Origin: Hymenolepis diminuta
Lineage: Eukaryota > Platyhelminthes > Cestoda > Cyclophyllidea > Hymenolepididae
DNA: 64,000 nucleotides
Assembly: GCA_900708905.1 (NCBI GenBank)
Contig: CAADRB010000001.1
Location: forward strand, 1,994,560-2,058,559
Direction: 5' to 3'
Numbering within the stretch: the stretch's first letter is position 1; each line of letters starts with the position of its first letter. Both the position numbers and the translations under genes were made by a program. Below the pieces are notes generated by a model. The model did not search any database and was not told where the DNA came from. It worked only from the letters and a program-made list of their open reading frames with translations. This document shows positions 52,357 through 63,057 of this stretch, piece after piece.

Positions 52357-54209
52357 CTACGTGACGACCAGAAAAAGTTAACAGTGTATCATTGAAGAGG
52401 AATAGCTAATTTGGTTAGTTAAAACGATTTAACAAAATTAATATTTTTAATAAAGTTAATTCAAATACAATCCCATTTTGTGTTAATTGTATTTACTTTA
52501 AGCCGTATTATTAATTTAAAACTGATATTTGTTAGAGAATTAATGGTCTGAATTAGATTTAGCTAAATAATTTTTTACGCTTTTATTTTAAAACGCCAAC
52601 CTTTTACCCGCTGTTAAGAATTGAAATTGGTCATAAATTGCAGATAATATCAAAAATTACATTATCTGTTTTACTCTGACTGATATTTTGCAATCTTGAT
52701 AATGATGTATTTCTTCACTACTTTCTTAAAACATTTATTCGATTTATCGGACTAACCAAAATTTCATATGGATTCTTGTAAGGTATAGTATTTTTCTTAA
52801 TTGTCGTGATAACTTTCTTCATTTGCTTAGAAAATCCTAGAAGACAAAGTTTTTACTTCTAAATCTGCAAAGAAGCAAACCGGATATTGGACATAAATAA
52901 GTAATAGGGACATATCCTATCCGTTCTTATGAATTTTGTTGAAAACCTTTCCAGAAACGACAACAACCGCATTTCAATGTTGGAACAAAATAGATTTATC
53001 AGATACTCATCTTAGGTTGATAAATAGCATCCATAAGCCTCTTTTTGATCAATTTTTACCAGTGTGATAGGCCGTGCAATTCATGGGTGTGCTAAATAAA
53101 TTTCACTCATACAGTCGATGACTCTGTAGACGTGCAGGCCATGTCAACGGTGTACGTTATTACCAGAATCATATTCCACTGTAAAAATCGGAAATCTAAT
53201 TAAACATCAAATTTAGTTTCTTAAATAATCTTTTTCTTTTGTTGTAAAGTAGTTCCTATCACTAGAACATCTATCTAAAGGAAGTGTTAAGTAAATGCCA
53301 AATGAAGGGGTTTAACAAAGGATGTGAATTTCATACAATATCATTAAATGGCTAAATAATTTTACATAAAACGACGTTATAACAGACATAATAGGAATGA
53401 CTTGCAATAATCAGACATATTCAATAAAAAGTTCTAGCATAATCAGATGAAGTTTCTTTTCGAATTTAATCATTTATGATTTGCCACAAAAAAATTTTTA
53501 AATTATAAAATGCAACGGATAATACTTAAATCGGAGAAACTTATTTTACAATTTTGAGTCGCGCTACAAAGTTTGTAAAATATAAAAAATAGCAATTCAA
53601 CTAGAAATTATGAATTATGAAATATTAGGTTGTAATTTGTAATTTTTCTACCGTAAAGCAAATAAATCGATCATGGTAAATTAACTAAAAATGATAAACG
53701 TACTGTAAGAGTCACCGAGCTTGGATAAAAAGGTTTACTGATGATAAGGGCATAAGTCGACTGAGGGCAGAAACCTTCACTGGGAGATTGTGGAATAGAG
53801 AGAAGCAAGGAAAGAGGACAAAGTAATGTCACGCGCACCATCAATGCACTTGAAAAGGCAACAGTATTCGGGTGGTCCCATATACATAGCCATGTCGTCG
53901 TGCATCATTGCATTGAGCCATCTAATTGTTGGTAGCGTAGGTTTGAGCCTTATTGATCTGTGCAGTCGCTAGCTTAGCCTAACTGTGTGATTTAATTCGC
54001 AGTTTAGGGGTCCGATTTTTGCATTATATTATGTTACACAGGATTATAAATAAATAGAAAATTTTTGCAGGTATACTTTTAAATTGCGCAATCTAAAAAA
54101 TATATTTCGATCACGCCTAAATTTTTTATTAATTATTTTGTAAATGAGCAACATTTTATAGGAGAATATTAATGCAATTTTAATGGAGCTTGTTTTACCC
54201 GCTACTTTT

Positions 54210-54226
54210 ATACCCACAATTTTCAG
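54210..54226 (+). promoter_or_regulatory. Acceptor-like site just upstream of the RPS27 start
   Basis: TTATACCCACAATTTTCAG ends at 54226, leaving ATAGTC before the ATG. It looks like a 3' splice site placed 6 nt before translation start, consistent with a non-coding upstream exon or spliced-leader addition. The pyrimidine-rich stretch could also be a TOP-like element of a ribosomal protein gene. Confidence 0.4.
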
Positions 54227-54232
54227 ATAGTC

Positions 54233-54621
54233 ATGGTGGGTTTTGTCGGGTTCGTTGTCACGTTTTTGTGTTGGTCATATTTGACCTTTTATATATGTTA
54301 TGTTGTAGCTCGCCAAAGATCTTCTTCATCCTACTCTTGCCCAAGAGAAGCGTAAATGCAAGCTTAAGCGCTTGATTCCATCTCCAAACTCATTTTTTAT
54401 GGACGTAAAATGTCCAGAATGTCTTTTTATCCAGGTCATTTTCAGTCACTCTTCGACCATTGTAAAATGTTCGGGTTGTGATAGGATTCTTTGCTTCTCT
54501 ACAGGTGGGAAGGCTAAGTTGGCTCGAGGTAGGGTATTATGTTTGAATTCTATCATTTTCTTTAGGATGCAAATTCCGCCCCAAAATAAATGACGGTCCT
54601 GTGTTCAACAGGAATCTCTAA
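54233..54621 (+). CDS. RPS27: 40S ribosomal protein S27 (eS27)
   Basis: A zinc-ribbon protein of the small ribosomal subunit. The model is ATG alone (54233-54235), then 54309-54528 and 54566-54621 (TAA stop), giving 92 residues. Animal S27 is usually 84 and begins [10 protein letters not shown]; here LAKDLLHP follows directly on the Met, so the Pro is absent. The zinc ribbon uses CPEC and CSGC, separated by about 15 residues, and is followed by the family signature [15 protein letters not shown]. The C-terminus is about eight residues longer than usual, ending [10 protein letters not shown]. Introns are 73 and 37 nt, both GT-AG and both of typical size for this genome. The one-codon first exon is inferred from the phase and the 73-nt intron size; a different first exon cannot be excluded. 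The rest of the gene is secure. Confidence 0.92.
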
Positions 54622-54656
54622 GTTTGTGCAATATAAAGGTATCTTTTGTACTATTG

Positions 54657-54662
54657 AATAAA
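54657..54662 (+). terminator. Likely polyadenylation signal of RPS27
   Basis: AATAAA begins 36 bases after the stop codon, matching the short 3' untranslated regions of ribosomal protein genes. Confidence 0.65.
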
Positions 54663-56200
54663 ACGTGTTCTTGCAACCTTTTTTGTTGGTTGTGCTTGTT
54701 GGGTCGTTTTGAGCTTAATTTCTTACAATTCTGCCTATGCTTACATTTTTTCAAGGTTTGGAGTTCGTGCGTTGCTTTTGCTTTTTAGGGTTGTCTATCT
54801 AGGTCTATGTATAGTTGTGTGATATAAGCTTGTGGAAGCACTCTTGTTTTGGTGCCTGCTAACAATTTCAATTGTTAATCATTACATTGCGCTCTCATGC
54901 TTAGAAAGTTTTATTATTTTAAAACGTTATCTCCGTTGCATCAAGTTTCTCCACTACAATATAGTTAACCTGATCGGACCGTTCCTGGGTCTGTGCAAAC
55001 TACCTATTGTACTAATAAAATTAGCAAATAGCGTTTGTACTAATCATTTAAAGTACACGTGTTTTGCTATTGTGCTTTCGAGTTTTGTATTACGGTTATA
55101 AAATACAGGATTTTTGGCAAATTGTGTACAGTAAGGAGATACCGGCTTGGTCCGATTTTTGTTTATCTTAACGTTTGCAAACTATATATTTCATACGGGA
55201 TATTTAGTGGGTTGGGAAATTTGGTTCACATTAAGAGTTAGTGGCCTTGTCCATGTTTTACTTAATTTGTTGAGTATGGTCCAACGAGATCTGACGCTTC
55301 AAAGTTGCTACTGATCAAATAGGACGGTTTTTCTTGAACACCTTGAAGACTGGAAAATTTGTGCTAACCAATAGGTTCTTGTTTGGAGCCGGAATGATTA
55401 ACGTACCGCGATCTGATTCATCATGCATGTTTTTAAAAGGTAATAGCAGCGATTAATCCTGGTTTAAAAAACTGATAGTGTGGCCCCCTCCAACCAAATC
55501 AGTGATGATGAACACTTTCCACTTCCCACTGCTTCCCAAGTAGTGGGAAATTGTCTTGGGTCTTCTAATGGTCCTTTCTGTGCTGCTTCGTAGCTTATTC
55601 ATTTACTGCGTCGGTGCATGGACTTAAATAGCCCGTCCTGTACATTTTGGCTGATGGTAATGCAATTATTCGATTGGAATGATCTAACCAATCATCCTTT
55701 AACACGCCTGCTGAAATAGTTAATATTTGTATGCACACAAGCGGGTTCGTTTTCTTCCCGTTAAAGCAAAGCTAGAGCTAGGGAGACCGATGTCTGTGTG
55801 ATTTTATAGTCATTAACATTTTGCACAAATTAAACCAATGGATGAAAATGTAGCTAACTTAATTAGCTATTGTTCAATGAAACTTTTTGGGCGCTTATTT
55901 TCTTGCCATTCTCTTCGATTCCTGACTTATGTGTGTATAAATCCGATAGATCTAAGCTGATTGAATTTGAGAATGGCACGATAAATTGGTGTCAGTTATT
56001 GTTACAAAGTATAAGGAGAAGGTGATGATTTGAATATCTTTTGAACAAATTATACATCGATCGCATAAATACGCTAGATCAGATTTTGAAATGAAATTCT
56101 GATTGATTTGTAAATGCCTATGAGTATTTATACAGTCAATCTCAGAAAATTCTCGTTTTTTATCGAATATAAAACTTTTCGTAAAAAGTGTTCTAACTCT
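54663..56200. other. Intergenic interval, no gene recognised
   Basis: Open frames at 54832-55101 (+, 89 codons) and 55059-55241 (+) overlap in different frames. They look hydrophobic only because of T-rich composition. No splice-supported exon. Confidence 0.4.
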
Positions 56201-56770
56201 TTTAGAAGGAGTTGTAGCGACAGAGTCACCAATCTGTAGCGGGCCACCAGATTGTTGAGGGTCACCAGTTTGTAGGTGAAATTGCCAACAGTAAATGAAA
56301 GAAAAGGAACGCTGAGGAATGCGTAGGCCAGGTTATATTAAGTAAGCTCAGTACAGAGTCTCAAGGAAAATAGGGAACTGGAGGAGTGGACAACGGGAGA
56401 TGAGCCTGGCGAACTGGGGCCCAGCTGGAGTTCACCCTGTTCCGTATGTGTGTTTCGTGGGAGGCTATTTATAGTTGACTCTTTGGGTGAGAACACGCAT
56501 AAGGATATGGTTGTATACGCGCCTTAATTGGTCGGGACGACTGTAGGAAAAGGAAGGGTCGGTGCAGACAGGACTGNTTAATAGGAGTGTTGACTAAGCA
56601 GTGTCTGCTACTATCGTCTGAGGTATGTTTACCTTTTCGGGTCGATGAGACATAGGCCAGCTGAGAAAACACGATGTTTGTTTAGAGAGTGCTCGGGTCA
56701 CAGGAATGGTTAAAGGTTTACAGAGAAAACTTGTGAGGACAGATAATCAAATTTGGTGATAATTAGGAAA
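56201..56770. repeat. LTR-like repeat block with an 18-bp tandem array
   Basis: GC-richer than its surroundings. Contains three imperfect 18-bp units at about 56224-56277, each with a YCACCARWYTGT core. The segment 56300-56345 recurs at 57160-57210 (GAACGCTGAGGAATGCG against GTACGCTGAAGAATGCG). This pattern resembles LTRs of flatworm retrotransposons. One ambiguous base (N) is at 56577. A 67-codon open frame on the minus strand here (56469-56672) is not considered real. Confidence 0.4.
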
Positions 56771-57354
56771 GCTGTAAGATAAAATATTTCAGAAAAGAGG
56801 GATTCATCCTACAGAGTATGTATAGAGCGACGACAACGCTAAATCAATAAAGTTTTCTATACGTTCTAAATTAGTTGGGCTTTAATCGATTTGGATTACA
56901 CCTAATAACCATCTGTTGCAGATGAAATATTTTCCGTGTGGTGTCACTTTAGGACGAAGTGTTTCTATCCACTGCACAAATTCTTGACAGGTAAGGTTTA
57001 TTTAGAAAAAAAGAGAAGTAGAGTGGTGGCATAAGGTACAAGATTAGATATGTCAGTTTGATTTGGTAGAAAAAATATAGAGTATATTTATTTTTAGAAG
57101 CTAATTTATCTTCAGGGAGTGTTAGGACACAGTAGGCAATGAGTACTGGTCAAATAGTTGGTAGAAAGGTACGCTGAAGAATGCGAAGGTTGGCTATACC
57201 TCAGGTTACTTCTGATACACATTGAGGAAGTAAGAATTCTCATTGGATGACTCAATACTTAGTCTCGTTTGGTCGTTCACCGCAAATCGGGACTTAACAC
57301 TATATCTAATTTCAGTTCAAAATTTTATCGTTCTGTCTTATACTGTAAATTCTT

Positions 57355-57374
57355 GAGATATATATATATATATT
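57355..57374. repeat. (TA)n microsatellite
   Basis: About eight to nine TA units run uninterrupted just upstream of MAD2. Simple-sequence repeat, likely polymorphic in length. Confidence 0.8.
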
Positions 57375-57913
57375 TATTGCTAACCTAAATCGAGACAAAA
57401 TATTTTGAATGGTTTTGTCCCATTTTATGATTTAAGGTTCTATGTTTAACAAAATCATATAATATTCAACATAATATATAGGCGGCAAATGGTGAAATTT
57501 CAGTTGAGTTTGAACTCGGTTCAGGAATATACTATTATTTGATTAATTCTGCAAATTATTTTAACTGATAGAATAAGATATTAAAGGCTAACTACCTAAT
57601 AAAATTTTGCCAAAAATACGGTTGTGTTGATATTGGAGAACAATCTGTTTTCTTGCGGGGGATCGTAGCCATAAACTCTATTATAACTCACATGAAATCG
57701 TAAATTCCTTTTTCTATAAGAAAAGTTTTGAAGCATTCATTATCCTAAAGCTAAAAATAGATAATAGCAGTCAAAATATCTTAGACTGCTAAAATTGATA
57801 ACTTTTACGATCTATTTTTTATAGTTAAGTTCATTAAAATTTTTGTTAACTTTAATCAATAATGCAATTGAACGTTTTGGGCGTTTAATTTGAACGGGTT
57901 TTCACGGTTCGTT

Positions 57914-58678
57914 ATGCAGGAAGTAAAAACTTTAAGTGCTATTGATTTAAAGGGATCCGTGGAGATTATTGCAGATTATTTCAGTAAGATAGGATTTTGC
58001 TTAATGGTTATAGATGTGGCAATTAATAACATTCTGTACAACCGAGCAATTTACCCTGAGTCTTCATTCAAGCGAGTGAAGAAGTTTGGCCGCTCTGTCT
58101 TAATTGCTACTGATGAAGAATTAATAAAATATTTAGACAAATTAATAGACCAACTGAAAGGCATGACAATTTTTTAATGTTAAACATTTTAGTGTGGCTA
58201 ATGGCTGATTCTTTGAAGAGGCTTGTTATTGTTATAAAATCAGTCAAAAGTGGGGCAATTTTGGAACGTTGGCAATTTAACATAAAAAGAGAAGAGGATG
58301 ATATCGCTGTGTAAGTCTCATTGTTCCCCTAATTGTTTGCTTAGAGAAGATATCGATGAAGGACTTGGGGCAATTGTACGTCAAATCGTGGCATCCTCTT
58401 CATTTTTACCAAATATCAAGGAAACCTGTAAGATTTTTAGTACATTTTTTATAATCTTATTATAATTGTGTTTATAATAAGATCCTTCAATTTGTGGTTT
58501 ATTTGCTTGTGTAGGCACATTTGATCTCCTGGTGTACACTAACAGAAATTGTGAAATTCCTGAAGGGTGGGATGAATCCGGACCATGCTTTGTACCAAAT
58601 TCCGCTCAAGTTCAACTGCGATCGTTTTCTACCAAAATTCACCAAGTAGAATCTATTGTGTCTTATAGACAAAAGTAA
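57914..58678 (+). CDS. MAD2L1: Mitotic spindle assembly checkpoint protein MAD2
   Basis: A HORMA-domain protein that, on unattached kinetochores, binds MAD1 and CDC20 and holds back the anaphase-promoting complex. Five exons (57914-57983, 58014-58160, 58193-58310, 58345-58427, 58515-58678) give 193 residues; human MAD2 has 205. Landmarks in order: LKGSVEIIADYFN, AINNILYNRAIYP, KKFGRSVLIATDEELIKYL, AILERWQF, IVRQIVASSSFLP, FDLLVYTNR and LRSFSTKIHQVESIVSYR, the C-terminal safety-belt region. The tail is a few residues shorter than in human. Introns are 30, 32, 34 and 87 nt. The first is 30 nt with no stop, so the unspliced frame stays open. The second, 58161-58192, starts with GC instead of GT. 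The Met chosen (57914) is the only one placing the HORMA start at its usual distance. Confidence 0.95.
58454..58483. repeat. 12-bp perfect hairpin in MAD2 intron 4
   Basis: ATCTTATTATAA pairs with TTATAATAAGAT across the 6-base loop TTGTGT. It takes up a third of this 87-nt intron, lying between donor and acceptor, and would shorten the effective distance between them when folded. Confidence 0.7.
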
Positions 58679-60888
58679 ACTCAGGCTCTTTTTGCTAAAT
58701 TTTATAATTAATATATGTTGTTTATACACTATGATTGCGCTTTGTCACTAACATCAAAATCCTCAGTATTTCCTTTAACGTGAATCGGAACAAAGTTCGT
58801 GCTTGAATGTTTGAAAATGACATTTTATTGTATCTTACGATATGAATTATTAGGGCATTACATAAGTGTGTTTAATTATAGATCACAAACGTGAGAAAAG
58901 AAATTCTGCTAAGTCAGGTACGAACTGCATTGGTTTATTCTAGCTTATTAGGGAGCGTGGAAGAATGTGGGTTGTCCATAGATGGAGACATTGGCAGAAT
59001 ATTTACATTAGGAGTTAGTACCAACCTTTAAACTGCAACTTGACTAGCTAGCACAGTTAAGGCAATGAAAAACCGTGTAAAATGGGTAAGTCGACGATCA
59101 ATGTTAATATAATGTTAACACTTCCCATTGCTTTTAACCTTGCGACATTTGAAAGGTGAAATTCTCGCGTTGGTTCGCATAGGCTGACTAGCTTGAGTAT
59201 TAATACAAGGTGCTTCCTAAAATCCTTTGTTTCTTCGGAAGGCGCGTTGGGTGATATAGGAACAGGAAGTATGTGGGTTATGTGGTGATATGTCAATCAT
59301 CATATTTGCAATATCTGAAATTGACAAGGCTTTTGTCTTGCATTTGGGACGTAAAATACATCCTAGAAACTTCCCTTTATTTATCTGTGTTAAAACTACG
59401 TGTAACACCCCCCAAAATACATATTTCTTTACTATGATTGAATAAACGTGTTTAGGCGCTCCCGGTCTTCTGACTTTGGGTATACTGAGACCGGTTGGTT
59501 GGGTGTTGAATCATTCGAAATTATTTGGTTAGTAGTTTAATATCTGCGGCATCATAGAAGCAGCAGAAAGTTCTAATCATGTGCCGCAACATTTTCTGAT
59601 CTTACGTGCTCGAATGCTGTACTATAAATGTAACATTCATGATTCTGATTAAAAATATAAAGATGAAAAGGTATAATTAATTATTAATAAAGTTGTGAGT
59701 GAGATAAACGTGAATTAGAGAGGAAATGAAAATGGATTGCTCTGGGATGTAAGAGGGTCATATTGTAAATATAGAGATACATACGACAAATACAAGGATG
59801 TCAGTGTGTAACGCAGACTATTATATAGGAAGGAGGAGGTTGCCTACTTCTTGAAGATTAGACGGAAAAGAATCAAAGTGAGATACATCTATTTTGCAGA
59901 AATAGCGAATGTGAAGTTATTCATCACAAAGTTTGACAAGATCAAAATGAATGAATAAGCAAACCAATGGAATTTCAAGTTGGTTCTCAAAGTTAATGAA
60001 AACGATTTTTCCAAACAAGCTTGAATATACTACAAATAAGCTAGGAGTAGGGATGCAAAACAGTACAAAAGTTGGCGAACATGGCTCAAGGCCAGCCGGC
60101 TTATCAATATGCGGTCTCATGCCACTCCGAAAATTCCGTCTTCTTCCTCCCCTCCCCCCTCTCCCCCGGGTTAAACCAACTGCTGCCACCAATATCTAAC
60201 AACATCTAAACCCAGACAATGAAATAAAGCAGAGAATATTCTATGGAAAGAATTTATCATTGCCGACGTTTCATATTTATTTATTGTATTATCAAATTTG
60301 AATGCTTTTACAGATAGTGATATGTCAATAAATTTTGGCTACTTTGTATCTCACTTTCAAATCTGTCAATAGGTTTTCCTATAAAATTAAAAACAAGACA
60401 AATGTTCTTTCGTTTTTAAAAAATGAAGCAACAGTTTATGAATTTTCAAATCTGAAAATGTAAATTCATGGTCTTGCAGTTCATCACATATTATTCAGTC
60501 GTTTTTATACACTTGAGTATAATATAATGCAGTATGAATAAGTATTCTAATGTAAAATCACTTACAAGTCTCGTTTATAAGAGAATTATAAAACTAAAAT
60601 AATGAATAAAATATCAAATACTTGTGCTTCCAGTCATAAAAATATAATATAAACTCATGTTGAAACAATTTATATAGTAATGAATTAGATAAAGGTAAAG
60701 TTTAAATATAGCAAGTAAGTTAGTCTTAGGTCATTAGACAACGTAGTATTAGAGTGTAAGCATAATTCGAAAGCTACCAAATGGACCAAAACCTTGCCAT
60801 CTCAATATCAAAGAAAAAAACTGAATCATTATATGGACCACGCGATAGGTGGACGAAATAATTTAAGTTAATACAAATGCTTGTCCAG
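58679..60888. other. Intergenic interval between MAD2 and the nucleoside transporter
   Basis: No gene assigned on the sequence seen. The opposing open frames at 59917-60199 come from one GC-rich, pyrimidine-biased patch (60120-60175) and are mutually exclusive. The unseen first exon(s) of the transporter should lie near the right edge. Confidence 0.4.
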
Positions 60889-61790
60889 ATTTAATGGTGT
60901 TTACATATCTTTCTTTTTAATTGGTGTTGCAAATTTAATCCCATGGATGTTTTTCTCTACTGCCAAAAGTGTAGGTTTTGTTTCATAATATAGACTTCTT
61001 TTAGTATTTTCTATACCAACTTAGAGATAAAACTTTTCCAAATGGGACGGATCCACTAGATCCTTCTGTTATGACTCGTGATCAGGTGTTTTTCCTTAAT
61101 TATGTAGCAATTTGTTCAATGTTCCCGATGGCTATAACGAATTTCCTTAATCTTCCTTTACAAAAATAGTAAGAATATATTTTTTTAAAAATGAATTTGT
61201 AGTATTACTTCATTTCACCGCTTTTACCTTGGAGCATGTCTTATGATGATCGGGCTAATTCTCACCATTATATTCACTCAAGTGGAAATCGGTAGAATTA
61301 TATTTAGCAATACATCCTTTAGATACAAAACCATTTCTTTCAATTACTCTTACCATTGTCATCATATTAAATAGTAAGGTTTTCTAATTTTTTTTATTTT
61401 GCGATTTAGTTGGCGGTGCACTTGCACAAGGTAGTATGCTAGGTGTTGTCGCAGCTTTGCCACCTCGAAATATTAAAGCACTGATGGAGGGACAGGTTTG
61501 ATTTTACTTTTTAAAATATATTTAAATAAATTTTAAGGCATCAACGGGAGTAATTGCAGCAATTGCCAATGTTATTGTTCTGAGTACCACTCCGAATTTA
61601 ACATTATTCGGTTGTAGTTTTTTTACTGTCGCACTACTATTAGTTATTATAGCTGCGATACTTTGGATGCGTTTGCCGAAAAATGTAATTGCTTTTTATA
61701 TTTAATTATATATTTTTGCAAAAGAATGATATTCACAAAGATATATTTTAATATCTCAGATATACTTCACACATTATTGGGAAAACAAAA
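60889..61790 (+). CDS. Equilibrative nucleoside transporter (SLC29-like), partial at both ends
   Basis: Exons 60889-60970, 61005-61168, 61203-61291, 61323-61373, 61410-61495, 61538-61684 and 61760-61790 join in phase to about 216 residues. These transporters carry purine and pyrimidine nucleosides across membranes down their gradient; flatworms lack purine synthesis and depend on uptake. The first helix has the ENT motif FFLIGVANLIPW, then FFSTAKSYFLYQLRDK. Later come FFLNYVAICSMFPMAITNFL, FHRFYLGACLMMIGLILT, the helix-4/5 segment GALAQGSMLGVVAALPPRNIKALMEGQ and GVIAAIANVI. This covers roughly helices 1-6 of the usual 11. Introns are 34, 34, 31, 36, 42 and 75 nt. The exon with the start codon was not found, nor were the exons for the second half beyond the donor at 61791; either a long intron or truncation. 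Confidence 0.88.
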
Positions 61791-63057
61791 GTAAGTTATA
61801 ATTTGATTGTTTGCTTTTTGCACTAGGACCATATGTTGTTATTATTTTCCATGACATTACTAAGTTTAAAATATGCGATAGCAATTAAACTCGCGAAATT
61901 GTTCAGTAATGGATAAAAAAGAGGTTCGAATATGAGTATATTATGAAGTTAGAATGTCAAGAATTTTACTTCGTTTGAATTCTAGCAGTTAAGATTTGTT
62001 TCTAAATCTCTTTATAATCGAAGTGCTCCGTGGCGCAATTTTCATGAGTTGATTCCCAAGTTTCTTGGCGATTCATTGGCTGCGAAACTCACAGCCAGTC
62101 AATTACTTGCCTTAATTGAATGATCAGCCGTATCACTTTCATCATTTTCATCTTACGACCATGAATGAAACTTCACAGATATTTTAAACTTAGCACATTC
62201 GTACCATATCGATCCCATATTAAATATTTGCATTATCACTTGCCAAGGGAGAAATATTATATTAATAAATAAAAGATATTTTATTGTTTACTTCTCCTTG
62301 AGAAAATAACACTTTTATTATTACGCTTGGTATATTTCCCATAGAGCCTACATCATTGTCCCGTTCGTATGTTGCAAGGTCATAATGATTAAAGTGTTTC
62401 ATACCTAAATGACAGGGGTGTTTTTTCGCTCTCTCGAACTGGGATATCGGGTTTATCTGTTATTCTCATGAGTTTGTGAATTCCTGCTTATTTTACTGTC
62501 CAAGTATCATTTAAATATATTAAGTATTTTAAACATATTTGTATATTTATTTATAGTTGGTTATTATTATTTGTCTTGATTTAAATGGTAACTAAAGTGG
62601 CCTAATTAGCATTTAATTTGCTCCTTTTTACCATGTAATTTTAAGATAACATAATGTTCTAACAGCTTATTGCAAAATACTATTGATTCAATTAAAAATC
62701 ATGCGAACCCTACACTATTAATATCTACCCTGTGACATTCTCAGTATGTTCTGATAGCTGTTTAAATTCTATATTTTAGCTCCTGTTGTCTAGACGTCGT
62801 CTCATTTTTTCTGATATTTTGTAGTTGGGCATCCATTTGGTACATTAATTTAATTATTTTGAAGGATAACTCTATGCATTTTCTAGAATTACTTTTATTC
62901 GCATTCTCCACGATAATACCCCAGTTTTTCCGCCCACGAAGTTGGAGTGACCTCATTTATGTCCCTATGACGCATAACCCCTGTCTGACATGTATAAACG
63001 CGTCTGATATCTGAGGAAATCTATACTCCTTCCCCTCAGATCAGTCAGATCAATCCA
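61791..63057. other. Interval between the transporter exons and a retrotransposon fragment
   Basis: No exon for the missing half of the transporter was recognised. A possible acceptor (GCACTAG) near 61826 opens a frame for about 35 codons, but its phase does not match the donor at 61791. 62115-62140 shares ATCAGCCGTA-CAC with 5370-5387, perhaps a repeat. Confidence 0.35.

Larger units (their letters stand above)
52341..54232. other. Divergent intergenic region between GPI and RPS27
   Basis: 1.9 kb between two genes transcribed away from each other. Very AT-rich, no coding potential seen. 53790-53990 is less AT-rich and contains a TCGCTAGCTTAGCCTA core (about 53967-53982) shared with 10035-10050 and 15275-15290. 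Promoters of both genes must lie here, but no specific element could be assigned. Confidence 0.45.

Noticed and set aside
54832..55241. Hydrophobic open frames downstream of RPS27
   Set aside because: T-rich DNA gives Leu/Phe/Ile-rich frames in any phase; no exon borders or motif.
57914..58177. MAD2 N-terminus read straight through as one exon
   Set aside because: It inserts 10 residues not expected in the HORMA domain and stops at 58177. Splicing at 57984/58013 and 58161/58192 restores the family sequence.
59917..60199. Two opposing 82-91 codon open frames
   Set aside because: Both come from the same proline/arginine-rich pyrimidine tract. They cannot both be real and match nothing known.
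62115..62140. 18-base near match to 5370-5387
   Set aside because: Too short, and the flanks align poorly, to call a repeat with confidence.
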